Of a DNA stretch of 64,000 bases, positions 1-7,284 are shown piece after piece. The notes under the pieces are model-generated. The model was not told the DNA's origin. It did no database searches and saw only the letters and a program-made list of their open reading frames with translations. Source of the stretch: Streptomyces sp. TLI_235 (GTDB lineage Bacteria; Actinomycetota; Actinomycetes; Streptomycetales; Streptomycetaceae); the NCBI GenBank assembly GCA_002300355.1, contig NSGV01000001.1, forward strand, positions 4,588,001 to 4,652,000. The letters are read 5' to 3'. The translations under genes and the position numbers were made by a program. Positions within the stretch are counted from its first letter, which is position 1; every line of letters begins with the position of its first letter.

Positions 1-532
1 CGCCCGCTTCGCCGCGATCTGGCGCCGGTACGCCTACCGGGTCGCCGACCACCCCGGCGGCGTCGACCCGCTGCTGCGCGGCCACGTCCTGTGGCACGAC
101 CGCCCGCTCGACATCGACCTGATGAACGAGGCCGCCCGCCTGCTGGTCGGCGAGCACGACTTCGCCGCGTACTGCAAGAAGCGCGAGGGCGCCACCACCA
201 TCCGCACCCTGCTCGAACTGCACTGGGAGCGGGTGCCGATCGACGGCTACGCCGCCCAGGAGGGCAGCCTCGCCGTCGCCACCGTCCGTGCCGACGCCTT
301 CTGCCACAACATGGTCCGCTCGCTGGTCGGCGCGATGCTGCTGGTCGGCGACGGCCACCGCCCGGTCGACTTCCCCGGCCAGGTGCTCGCCGGCCGGGTC
401 CGCAACTCCGCGGTCAACGTCGTCCGCCCGCACGGCCTCACCCTGGAGGAGGTCGGCTACCCCGCGGACGAGGACCTCGCCGAGCGCAACCGGCTCGCCC
501 GGCGGATGCGGACCCTGCCCGGACAGGACTGA
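1..532 (+). CDS. truA: tRNA pseudouridine(38-40) synthase TruA, 3' part
   Basis: The last 176 codons of TruA, which isomerises uridines 38-40 of the tRNA anticodon arm to pseudouridine. The reading frame is open from base 2, so the start and the catalytic aspartate lie outside the window. Family features visible are the RYAYRV stretch close to the window edge, DFAAYCKKREG and the C-terminal core FCHNMVRSLVGAMLLVG, followed by a helix ending at a TGA. Its place upstream of rplM-rpsI is the usual actinobacterial ribosomal-region order. It ends 51 bases before the convergent hypothetical gene. Family call is secure; only the 5' end is missing. Confidence 0.93.
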   Translation, partial: ARFAAIWRRYAYRVADHPGGVDPLLRGHVLWHDRPLDIDLMNEAARLLVGEHDFAAYCKKREGATTIRTLLELHWERVPIDGYAAQEGSLAVATVRADAFCHNMVRSLVGAMLLVGDGHRPVDFPGQVLAGRVRNSAVNVVRPHGLTLEEVGYPADEDLAERNRLARRMRTLPGQD

Positions 533-583
533 CCGGCTGGGACCGACCTGGCAGGTCCGACCGGGCAGCGCCGCCGAGACGGC

Positions 584-1606
584 TCAGCCGAAGGTGGCCA
601 GCCCGGTGCGCCCGCGCTCCAGCAGGGTCTCGTAGACCGAGCCCGAGATGTCCCGGGCCGCTTGGCCGGCCGCCTTGTCGCCGTCCGGCACCGCCGAGCC
701 GTTGTCCGGCCCGGCGATCGTGAAGTAGGCGTAGCGGCCCAGCGAGGACTGCGTGGTCACGCACCTCACACCCGTCCGGCAGAAGTCCTTCGCCCGGTCC
801 TTCACCAGAGGCGCGATGTTTCCCCTGGTACCGGACTTCGCCTCGGTGGCGTGCGTGGCGCCGGTGAACGTGGCGACGCCCACGGTGATCTGCACATGGC
901 GGTCGTCGACGTACGTCGCCCGGTAGACGTCGGAGCAGCCGAGCGCCGACACGGTCTGCTCCAGGCCGTTAACCGGCGCGACCCGGCAGCCCTTGTCCAG
1001 CTCCGTCCCGAGCAGCGTGTACAGGCGGCCCTGGACGGACAGCGTCCCTGCCGGGAACAGCACGTTCACGGAGATCGGGGCCCGGTCGAGCCGGGCGTCG
1101 CTGAGCAGTTGCAGTGGGGTGGTCGGCGGCGCGAGGCCTGCCGACGGCGAGGCACCGGACGCGGAGACCGACGGCGACGCGCTGCCGGACGCCGCCGGAG
1201 CCGGGGCGCCGTCGCCGGAGAGCGCCACCGCGGCGGTCACGGCGGCAGCCACCGCGGCGGCCGCCAGCACACCGCCGCCGACCAGGAACAGCCGCTTGCG
1301 TCGGCGCCGGGCCTGCTCGTTCCGGTCGGCCAGCTGCTGCCAGTCCGGCTCGGCCGGGCCGGCCGCGTGCGGATAGCCGTAGCCGCCGAGGTCCTGCGGG
1401 TAGCCGTAGCCGCCCACGTCCTGCGGGTAGCCGTAGCCGTGGCCGGGCTGCCCCGGCTCCGGCGGCGGCGGGTAGCCGTAGGCCGGCCGCGCCGTGTACG
1501 CCGGGAACGCGGGATCGGATGCCGGGCCCCCGGAGGGAAGCGCAGCGGGGTTCTGCGGCTGCCGCGGTCCGCCGGATTCGGGTGTGGTCGCCGAGCCATC
1601 GTTCAT
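584..1606 (-). CDS. Membrane-anchored hypothetical protein with Gly-Tyr-Pro-rich N-terminus
   Basis: About 340 residues. The N-terminal part is cytoplasmic and rich in Pro, Gly and Tyr, with near-repeats of GGYGYPQD at 1375-1450. A basic RRRRKR cluster is followed by one hydrophobic segment (LFLVGGGVLAAAAVAAAVTAAVAL), an Ala/Ser/Pro linker and an extracellular domain of about 190 residues with four cysteines that could form disulfides. That topology is common among actinomycete surface proteins of unknown function, and I recognise no enzymatic motif. The ATG at 1606 was chosen because the protein then begins MNDGSATT; an in-frame ATG at 1618 is possible and neither has a convincing ribosome binding site. 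It converges on truA and diverges from the ABC-F gene. Confidence 0.7.
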   Translation of the reverse strand: MNDGSATTPESGGPRQPQNPAALPSGGPASDPAFPAYTARPAYGYPPPPEPGQPGHGYGYPQDVGGYGYPQDLGGYGYPHAAGPAEPDWQQLADRNEQARRRRKRLFLVGGGVLAAAAVAAAVTAAVALSGDGAPAPAASGSASPSVSASGASPSAGLAPPTTPLQLLSDARLDRAPISVNVLFPAGTLSVQGRLYTLLGTELDKGCRVAPVNGLEQTVSALGCSDVYRATYVDDRHVQITVGVATFTGATHATEAKSGTRGNIAPLVKDRAKDFCRTGVRCVTTQSSLGRYAYFTIAGPDNGSAVPDGDKAAGQAARDISGSVYETLLERGRTGLATFG

Positions 1607-1710
1607 GTGCGCGAACATAGGGCATCGCCGGGCGCCGCCCGGGGCGAGGTACCCGGTCGGGGCCGAAAAGGGTTTTGGCCCCGGCGCCGGCGTGCAGCAC
1701 AATCCGATCC

Positions 1711-3369
1711 ATGGGACACGTCGAGATTTCGCACCTGGAGTACTACCTGCCGGACGGGCGGGTGCTGTTCGACGACGCTTCCTTCCGGGTCGGCGAGGGC
1801 GCCGCGGTCGCCCTGGTGGGCGCCAACGGCGCGGGCAAGACCACCCTGCTCCGCATGATCGCCGGAGATGTGCAGCCGCACGGCGGCACCGTCACCGTGA
1901 CCGGCGGCCTCGGCGTCATGCGGCAGTTCGTCGGCACCACCGGCCGCGAGGACCAGCGCGACACCCCCGGCGCCCTGCCCGCCGACGCCTCCGTCCGCGA
2001 CCTGCTGGTCTCCGTCGCCCCCGAGCGGATCGCCACCGCCGCCCGCGCGGTCGACGCCGCCGAGCTCGACATGCTCGCCCAGGACGACGAGAAGACCCAG
2101 ATGCGCTACGCCCAGGCGCTCGCCGACTGGGCCGACGCCGACGGCTACGACTACGAGACCGTCTGGGACGTCTGCACCACCGCGGCCCTCGGCATGCCCT
2201 TCGACCGCGCCCAGTTCCGCGGCCTCAACACCCTCTCCGGCGGCGAGCAGAAGCGGCTCGTCCTGGAGGCGCTGCTGCGCGGCCCCGAGGAGGTCCTGCT
2301 GCTCGACGAGCCGGACAACTACCTCGACGTGCCCGGCAAGCGCTGGCTGGAGGAGGCCATCAAGGCCACCAACAAGACCGTGCTGTTCGTCTCGCACGAC
2401 CGCGAGCTGCTCTCCTGCACCGCAGAGAAGATCATCAGTGTCGAGTCCGGCGCGGCCGGCAGCAGCGTCTGGGTGCACGGCGGCGGCTTCGCCTCCTTCC
2501 ACGACGCCCGCCGGGCCCGCTTCGAGCGCTTCGAGGAGCTCCGCCGCCGCTGGGACGAGGAGCACGCCAAGCTCAAGAAGCTCGTCGTCACCCTCCGGCA
2601 GGCCGCCGCGGTCAGCCACGAGATGGCCTCCCGCTACGCCGCCTCCCAGACCCGGCTGAAGAAGTTCGAGGACGCCGGGCCGCCCGAGGCGCCGCCGCGC
2701 GAGCAGTCCATCACCATGCGGCTCAAGGGCGGCCGTACCGGCGTCCGCGCCTTCACCATGGAGAAGCTCGAACTCAGCGGCCTGATGAAGCCCTTCGACC
2801 TGGAGGTCTTCTACGGCGAGCGGGTCGGCGTGCTCGGCTCCAACGGCTCCGGCAAGTCGCACTTCCTGCGGCTGCTGGCCGGCGACGACACGGTGAAGCA
2901 CGGCGGCAGCTGGAAGCTCGGCGCCCGCGTGGTGCCCGGGCACTTCCGGCAGACCCACGCCCACCCGGAGCTGCTCGGCCGCACCGTCCGCTCGATCGTC
3001 GAGGAGGAGCACGCGCTCAGCCGCGGTGCCGCCATGGGGGCGCTGCGCCGCTACGAGCTGGACCGCCAGGAGGAGCAGAGGTTCGAGTCGCTCTCCGGCG
3101 GCCAGCAGGCCCGGCTGATGATCCTCAAGCTGGAGCTGTCCGGCGTCACGGCGCTGCTGCTGGACGAGCCGACCGACAACCTGGACCTGGAGAGCGCCGA
3201 GGCGCTGCAGCAGGGACTGGAGGCGTTCGACGGCACCGTGCTGTGCGTGACGCACGACCGCTGGTTCGCCCGGACCTTCGACCGCTTCCTGGTCTTCGGC
3301 TCGGACGGCCGGGTGTACGAGTCGCCCGAGCCGGTCTGGGACGAGACGCGCGTGGTCCGCGACCGCTGA
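1711..3369 (+). CDS. ABC-F family ATPase (duplicated ATP-binding cassette)
   Basis: A soluble 552-residue protein with two ATP-binding cassettes and no membrane segment, the ABC-F plan; these proteins act on the ribosome as translation factors or antibiotic-protection factors. Cassette 1 shows Walker A GANGAGKTT, signature LSGGEQKR and Walker B LLLDEPDNYLD. Cassette 2 shows GSNGSGKS, LSGGQQAR and LLLDEPTDNLD. A charged linker of helical character separates them. The start at 1711 gives MGHVEISHLEYYLPDG, directly at the first cassette; the upstream in-frame ATG at 1675 would add 12 unrelated residues. The rplM promoter overlaps the end of this gene. Whether it is a housekeeping factor or a resistance determinant cannot be read from the sequence. 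Confidence 0.9.
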   Translation: MGHVEISHLEYYLPDGRVLFDDASFRVGEGAAVALVGANGAGKTTLLRMIAGDVQPHGGTVTVTGGLGVMRQFVGTTGREDQRDTPGALPADASVRDLLVSVAPERIATAARAVDAAELDMLAQDDEKTQMRYAQALADWADADGYDYETVWDVCTTAALGMPFDRAQFRGLNTLSGGEQKRLVLEALLRGPEEVLLLDEPDNYLDVPGKRWLEEAIKATNKTVLFVSHDRELLSCTAEKIISVESGAAGSSVWVHGGGFASFHDARRARFERFEELRRRWDEEHAKLKKLVVTLRQAAAVSHEMASRYAASQTRLKKFEDAGPPEAPPREQSITMRLKGGRTGVRAFTMEKLELSGLMKPFDLEVFYGERVGVLGSNGSGKSHFLRLLAGDDTVKHGGSWKLGARVVPGHFRQTHAHPELLGRTVRSIVEEEHALSRGAAMGALRRYELDRQEEQRFESLSGGQQARLMILKLELSGVTALLLDEPTDNLDLESAEALQQGLEAFDGTVLCVTHDRWFARTFDRFLVFGSDGRVYESPEPVWDETRVVRDR

Positions 3370-3375
3370 GGCGTT

Positions 3376-3404
3376 TTGACCCTCTGCTCAGTGCCCGGTA
3401 AGCT
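3376..3404 (+). promoter_or_regulatory. Housekeeping-type promoter of the rplM-rpsI operon
   Basis: TTGACC (3376-3381), a 17-base spacer and TAAGCT (3399-3404) match the actinomycete principal sigma factor pattern. Transcription would start near 3411, leaving a leader of about 165 bases before the rplM GTG. The leader is long for the region and may hold control elements; I could not fold it into a recognised ribosomal-protein leader. Confidence 0.65.
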
Positions 3405-3577
3405 GACCACTTGTTGTGCGTATTGGCTCGCTCTATCTCACGTGAGACGTCGGTACGCCGGAGACATCTGGCCGACGATCAGCGGCTCCCCTTGAATTGC
3501 GTCCAAGGTGGGTCGGCTTGTCCCCCCGTCCGGTGCTCCTGTCAGGACCCACTCACTGAAAAGCGAAGGCTACGACC

Positions 3578-4021
3578 GTGCGTACGTACAGCCCCAAGCC
3601 CGGCGACGTCCAGCGTCAGTGGCACGTCATCGACGCGACTGACGTCGTGCTCGGCCGCCTGGCCTCCCAGGCCGCCAACCTCCTGCGGGGCAAGCACAAG
3701 GCGATCTACGCGCCGCACGTTGACACTGGTGACTTCGTCATCATCATCAACGCCGACAAGGTGCACCTGTCGGGTAACAAGAAGACCCAGAAGATGGCCT
3801 ACCGCCACAGCGGCTTCCCGGGCGGTCTCCGCTCGGTGCGCTACGACGACCTCCTGGACAAGAACCCGGAGAAGGCCGTCGAGAAGGCCATCAAGGGCAT
3901 GATCCCGAAGAACAGCCTCGGCCGTCAGATGCTCTCGAAGCTCAAGGTCTACTCGGGCGACCAGCACCCGCACGCTGCCCAGCAGCCGGTGCCGTTCGAG
4001 ATCACCCAGGTCGCGCAGTAA
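3578..4021 (+). CDS. rplM: 50S ribosomal protein L13
   Basis: 147 residues, the usual L13 length. L13 is an early-assembly protein of the large subunit. The motifs MRTYSPKPGDVQRQWHVIDA, VLGRLASQAANLLRGKHK and GMIPKNSLGRQMLSKLKVY are characteristic. The GTG start is preceded by a purine-rich AGCGAAGG at good spacing. It is the first gene of the two-gene rplM-rpsI operon, with 48 bases to rpsI and the promoter at 3376-3404. Confidence 0.97.
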   Translation: MRTYSPKPGDVQRQWHVIDATDVVLGRLASQAANLLRGKHKAIYAPHVDTGDFVIIINADKVHLSGNKKTQKMAYRHSGFPGGLRSVRYDDLLDKNPEKAVEKAIKGMIPKNSLGRQMLSKLKVYSGDQHPHAAQQPVPFEITQVAQ

Positions 4022-4069
4022 TTCCGGCCAACAGACCCCATCACTGAGTAGCGAGAGCTGAGGAACACC

Positions 4070-4573
4070 GTGGCCGAGACTGCCATCGAGAACACCCTCG
4101 AGGTTGACTTCGACGAGAACGTCGAGGAGTACACCTCTGAGACCGAGTACACCACCGAGTCGCTGGCCGGCCGCTTCGGCGAGGCCGTCCCCGGCGCCGG
4201 CCTCGGCCGCCGCAAGGAGGCGATCGCCCGCGTGCGCATCGTCCCGGGCACCGGCCAGTGGAAGATCAACGGTCGCACCCTGGAGAACTACTTCCCCAAC
4301 AAGGTGCACCAGCAGACCGTCAACGAGCCGTTCAAGCTCCTCGAGCTCGACGGCCGCTACGACGTCGTGGCCCGCATCGCGGGTGGCGGTGTCTCCGGTC
4401 AGGCCTACGCGCTGCGCCTCGGCGTGGCCCGTGCCCTCAACGAGGCGGACGTGGACAACAACCGCGGCCCGCTCAAGAAGGCCGGCTTCCTGACCCGTGA
4501 CGCCCGCGCCGTCGAGCGCAAGAAGGCCGGTCTGAAGAAGGCCCGCAAGGCGCCGCAGTACAGCAAGCGCTAA
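4070..4573 (+). CDS. rpsI: 30S ribosomal protein S9
   Basis: 167 residues. S9 binds the 3' major domain of 16S rRNA, and its C-terminal tail (here ending PQYSKR) reaches the P-site tRNA. The first 45 or so residues form an acidic extension (many Glu/Asp, starting AETAIENTLEVDFDENVEEY) typical of actinobacterial S9; the conserved core starts at GLGRRKEAIARVRIVPG. The GTG start follows GAGCTGAGGAAC. Last gene of the operon; three hairpins follow. Confidence 0.97.
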   Translation: MAETAIENTLEVDFDENVEEYTSETEYTTESLAGRFGEAVPGAGLGRRKEAIARVRIVPGTGQWKINGRTLENYFPNKVHQQTVNEPFKLLELDGRYDVVARIAGGGVSGQAYALRLGVARALNEADVDNNRGPLKKAGFLTRDARAVERKKAGLKKARKAPQYSKR

Positions 4574-4621
4574 TTGCACCCGGGGGTGCGTGCCGCTCCG
4601 GTGGTGCGCACCCCGGTGCAA
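4574..4621 (+). terminator. Hairpin directly after rpsI
   Basis: The arms TTGCACC-GGGGTGCG and CGCACCCC-GGTGCAA pair over about 15 base pairs with two single-base bulges around a 16-base loop. It begins at the base after the rpsI stop codon. Confidence 0.65.
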
Positions 4622-4626
4622 CCCGT

Positions 4627-4659
4627 ACGCCCCGGAGTACCTCGTGTACTCCGGGGCGT
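4627..4659 (+). terminator. Strong hairpin, second after rpsI
   Basis: A perfect 14-bp stem, ACGCCCCGGAGTAC against GTACTCCGGGGCGT, with loop CTCGT. There is no T tract, as is usual in high-GC actinomycetes. With the hairpins on either side it probably ends the ribosomal transcript before glmM. Confidence 0.8.
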
Positions 4660-4663
4660 CGTG

Positions 4664-4693
4664 CTCTCCCGTCCGGTGCGGACGGCGGGAGAG
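4664..4693 (+). other. Third hairpin, in the region just upstream of glmM
   Basis: CTCTCCCG-TCCG pairs with CGGA-(bulge)-CGGGAGAG around a 3-base loop. It ends 37 bases before the glmM GTG, so it may lie in the glmM leader rather than serve as a terminator. Confidence 0.45.
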
Positions 4694-4730
4694 TGATGAA
4701 CCAACGAGCAGGGCGAAAAGGACGGGAACA

Positions 4731-6098
4731 GTGGGACGACTCTTCGGTACGGACGGGGTACGCGGCGTGGCCAACGAGGGCCTGACCGCCGAACTGGCTC
4801 TCGGCCTGTCGGTCGCCGCGGCGCATGTGCTCGGCGACGCCGGCGCATTCGAGGGGCACCGGCCGGTCGCCGTGGTCGGCCGCGACCCGCGGGCTTCCGG
4901 AGAGTTCCTGGAGGCCGCCGTCATCGCCGGCCTGGCCAGCGCCGGCGTCGACGTCCTTCGGGTCGGCGTGCTGCCCACCCCGGCCGTCGCCTACCTCACC
5001 GGCGCGCTGGGCGCGGACTTCGGCGTCATGCTCTCCGCCAGCCACAACGCCATGCCGGACAACGGCATCAAGTTCCTCGCCCGCGGCGGCCACAAGCTGG
5101 ACGACGCCATCGAGGACGCCATCGAGGAGCACTACAACCGCTACGGCGTCGGCGGCAGCGAGGACTGGAAGCGCCCCACCGGTGCCGCCGTCGGCCGCGT
5201 CCGCCAGTACACCGAGGGCTTCGACAAGTACGTCGCCCACCTCGTCGCCGTCCTCCCGAACCGGCTCGACGGCATCCGCGTGGTGATCGACGGCGCCCAC
5301 GGCGCGGCCGCCCGGGTCGCCCCCGAGGCCTTCGCCCGGGCCGGCGCCGAGGTCGTCTACACCCTGGGCGCCGAGCCCGACGGCCTCAACATCAACGACG
5401 GGGTCGGCTCCACCCACCTCGACAAGCTCCGCGCCGCCATGAAGGAGCACCGCGCCGACCTCGGCATCGCCCTCGACGGCGACGCCGACCGCTGCCTGGC
5501 CGCCGACGCCGACGGCAACGAGGTCGACGGCGACCAGATCATCGCCATCCTCGCCGTCGCGATGAAGGAGGCCGGCACGCTGCGCGGCAACACCGCGGTC
5601 GTCACCGTGATGTCCAACCTGGGCTTCAAGCTGGCGATGGAGCGCGAGGGCATCGACCTGGTGCAGACCGCGGTCGGCGACCGCTACGTGCTGGAGGCGA
5701 TGAAGCAGCACGGCTTCGCGCTCGGCGGCGAGCAGTCCGGCCACGTCATCCTGCTGGACCACGCCACCACCGGTGACGGCACCCTCACCGGCCTCATGCT
5801 CGGCGCCCGCCTGGCCGCCACCAAGCAGCCGCTGGCCGACCTCGCCGCGGTGATGACCCGTCTGCCGCAGGTCCTGATCAACGTCAAGGGCGTCGACAGG
5901 AGCCGGGTCGACACCTGCGCGGAGCTCACCGCCGCGGTCGCCGCCGCCGAGGCCGAACTGGGCACCACCGGCCGGGTGTTGCTGCGGCCGTCCGGCACCG
6001 AGCCGCTGGTCCGCGTGATGGTCGAGGCCGCGGACGAGGCGCAGGCCAAGGCCGTCGCCGGCCGGCTCGCGGACGTCGTGAAGACGTACCTGGGCTGA
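4731..6098 (+). CDS. glmM: Phosphoglucosamine mutase
   Basis: 455 residues. GlmM converts glucosamine-6-phosphate to glucosamine-1-phosphate on the route to UDP-GlcNAc and peptidoglycan. The phosphoserine loop is SASHN with the active serine at residue 104, the metal loop is DGDADR (Asp249, 251 and 253), and the sugar-phosphate loop RPSGTEPLVRVMVE is near the C-terminus. The GTG at 4731 gives the conserved N-terminus MGRLFGTDGVRG and follows AAAAGGACGGG. It is likely a single-gene unit between the rpsI hairpins and the terminator at 6107. Its pathway partner glmS is 1.2 kb downstream. Confidence 0.97.
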   Translation: MGRLFGTDGVRGVANEGLTAELALGLSVAAAHVLGDAGAFEGHRPVAVVGRDPRASGEFLEAAVIAGLASAGVDVLRVGVLPTPAVAYLTGALGADFGVMLSASHNAMPDNGIKFLARGGHKLDDAIEDAIEEHYNRYGVGGSEDWKRPTGAAVGRVRQYTEGFDKYVAHLVAVLPNRLDGIRVVIDGAHGAAARVAPEAFARAGAEVVYTLGAEPDGLNINDGVGSTHLDKLRAAMKEHRADLGIALDGDADRCLAADADGNEVDGDQIIAILAVAMKEAGTLRGNTAVVTVMSNLGFKLAMEREGIDLVQTAVGDRYVLEAMKQHGFALGGEQSGHVILLDHATTGDGTLTGLMLGARLAATKQPLADLAAVMTRLPQVLINVKGVDRSRVDTCAELTAAVAAAEAELGTTGRVLLRPSGTEPLVRVMVEAADEAQAKAVAGRLADVVKTYLG

Positions 6099-6106
6099 CG
6101 GAACGC

Positions 6107-6148
6107 CACGAGGGGCGCGCAGGGCCGAAAGCCTGCGCGCCCCTCGTG
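6107..6148. terminator. Bidirectional terminator between glmM and coaA
   Basis: A perfect 17-bp stem (CACGAGGGGCGCGCAGG and its complement, 6107-6123 with 6132-6148), followed on the plus strand by TTTCGG. It sits between convergent genes and can serve both. Confidence 0.85.
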
Positions 6149-6170
6149 TTTCGGTCGGGGCGGCGCCCCG

Positions 6171-7175
6171 TCAGAGCTTGCGCAGCAGGGCGCGGCGGAC
6201 CTTGTGGTCCTGCCCCTTCTGCAGGATCAGGGTGGCCCGGCCGCGGGTGGGCAGCACGTTCTCCAGCAGATTGGGCTTGTTGATGGTGCGCCAGACCTGC
6301 CGGCCGTAGTCCATCGCCTCCTCCTCCGGCACCTCGGTGAAGCGGCGGAAGTAGGAGTTCGGGTCCTGGAAGGCCGTCTCGCGCAGCTTGCGGAAGCGGT
6401 CCAGGTACCAGCGCTCGATGTCGTCGGTGCGCGCGTCGACGTAGATCGAGAAGTCGAAGTAGTCGGCGACGGCCAGCCGGGTCCGGCCGTCGGTGCCGGG
6501 GAGGGCGGGCTGAAGGACGTTCAGGCCCTCGACGATGAGGATGTCCGGGCGCTCCACCGTCAGCCGCTCGTCCGGCACGATGTCGTAGACCAGGTGCGAG
6601 TAGACCGGGGCGGTCACCCGCTCCTTGCCGGCCTTCACGTCCGCGACGAACCGCATCAGCGCCCGCCGGTCGTACGACTCGGGGAAACCCTTGCGGGCCA
6701 TCAGGCCGCGCCGCCGCAGCTCCGCGTTGGGCAGCAGGAAGCCGTCGGTGGTGACCAGCTCGACCCGCGGGTGCTCGGGCCAGCGGGCCAGCAGGGCCTT
6801 CAGCAGACGGGCCGTCGTCGACTTGCCGACCGCCACCGAGCCCGCCACACCGATGACGAACGGCGTCCGGGTGCGTTCGGTGTCCGGCGTGTCCAGGAAG
6901 GTGCCCAGCGTGCCGCGCAGCTCGTGGGTCGCGTGGATGTAGAGGTTCAGCAGCCGGGACAGCGGCAGGTAGACGTCTCTGACCTCGTCCAGGTCCAGCG
7001 CGGTGCCCAGACCGCGCAGGCGCTCGACCTCGTCGGCGGTCAGCGGCATGGGAGTGCGCTCGCGCAGCGCGCTCCACTCGGCCCGGTCCAGATCAACGTA
7101 CGGGGAGGGGGTGGGCGCCTGGGGGGTGCCCCTCGTACAGAGTTCGGTCAGCACATCACCATTGTGGGCCGTCAC
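6171..7175 (-). CDS. coaA: Type I pantothenate kinase
   Basis: CoaA phosphorylates pantothenate with ATP in the first committed step of coenzyme A synthesis. The P-loop GVAGSVAVGKSTTARLL is clear, as are the family segments DGFLLPN, KGFPESYD, VPDERLTVERPDILIVEGLNVL and DYFDFSIYVDA. The protein is about 334 residues if it starts at the GTG at 7175, which has a weak GGAG close upstream. GTG codons at 7205 and 7154 are alternatives, so the N-terminus is uncertain. The gene is divergent from glmS and the two share a short promoter region. Confidence 0.93.
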   Translation of the reverse strand: MTAHNGDVLTELCTRGTPQAPTPSPYVDLDRAEWSALRERTPMPLTADEVERLRGLGTALDLDEVRDVYLPLSRLLNLYIHATHELRGTLGTFLDTPDTERTRTPFVIGVAGSVAVGKSTTARLLKALLARWPEHPRVELVTTDGFLLPNAELRRRGLMARKGFPESYDRRALMRFVADVKAGKERVTAPVYSHLVYDIVPDERLTVERPDILIVEGLNVLQPALPGTDGRTRLAVADYFDFSIYVDARTDDIERWYLDRFRKLRETAFQDPNSYFRRFTEVPEEEAMDYGRQVWRTINKPNLLENVLPTRGRATLILQKGQDHKVRRALLRKL

Positions 7176-7271
7176 GGCTCCGCGGGATGCTGTGGCATCG
7201 GTCACGCGCGGTGTCCGCCAGGCGTGACCGGGGTGAGCGCCGAGCGTGACCTGGGTGAACGAAACGCCGCA

Positions 7272-7277
7272 TATGCT
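7272..7277 (+). promoter_or_regulatory. Putative -10 element of glmS (leaderless transcript)
   Basis: TATGCT ends eight bases before the glmS ATG at 7285 and no ribosome binding site lies in front of that ATG. Transcription starting at the A of the ATG would give a leaderless mRNA. No good -35 hexamer is visible. Confidence 0.4.
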
Positions 7278-7284
7278 GGCACGC

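Noticed and set aside
7176..7284. Search for a glmS ribozyme
   Set aside because: The gap is short and shared with divergent coaA, has no ribozyme core, and the message appears leaderless; the ribozyme is typical of Firmicutes.
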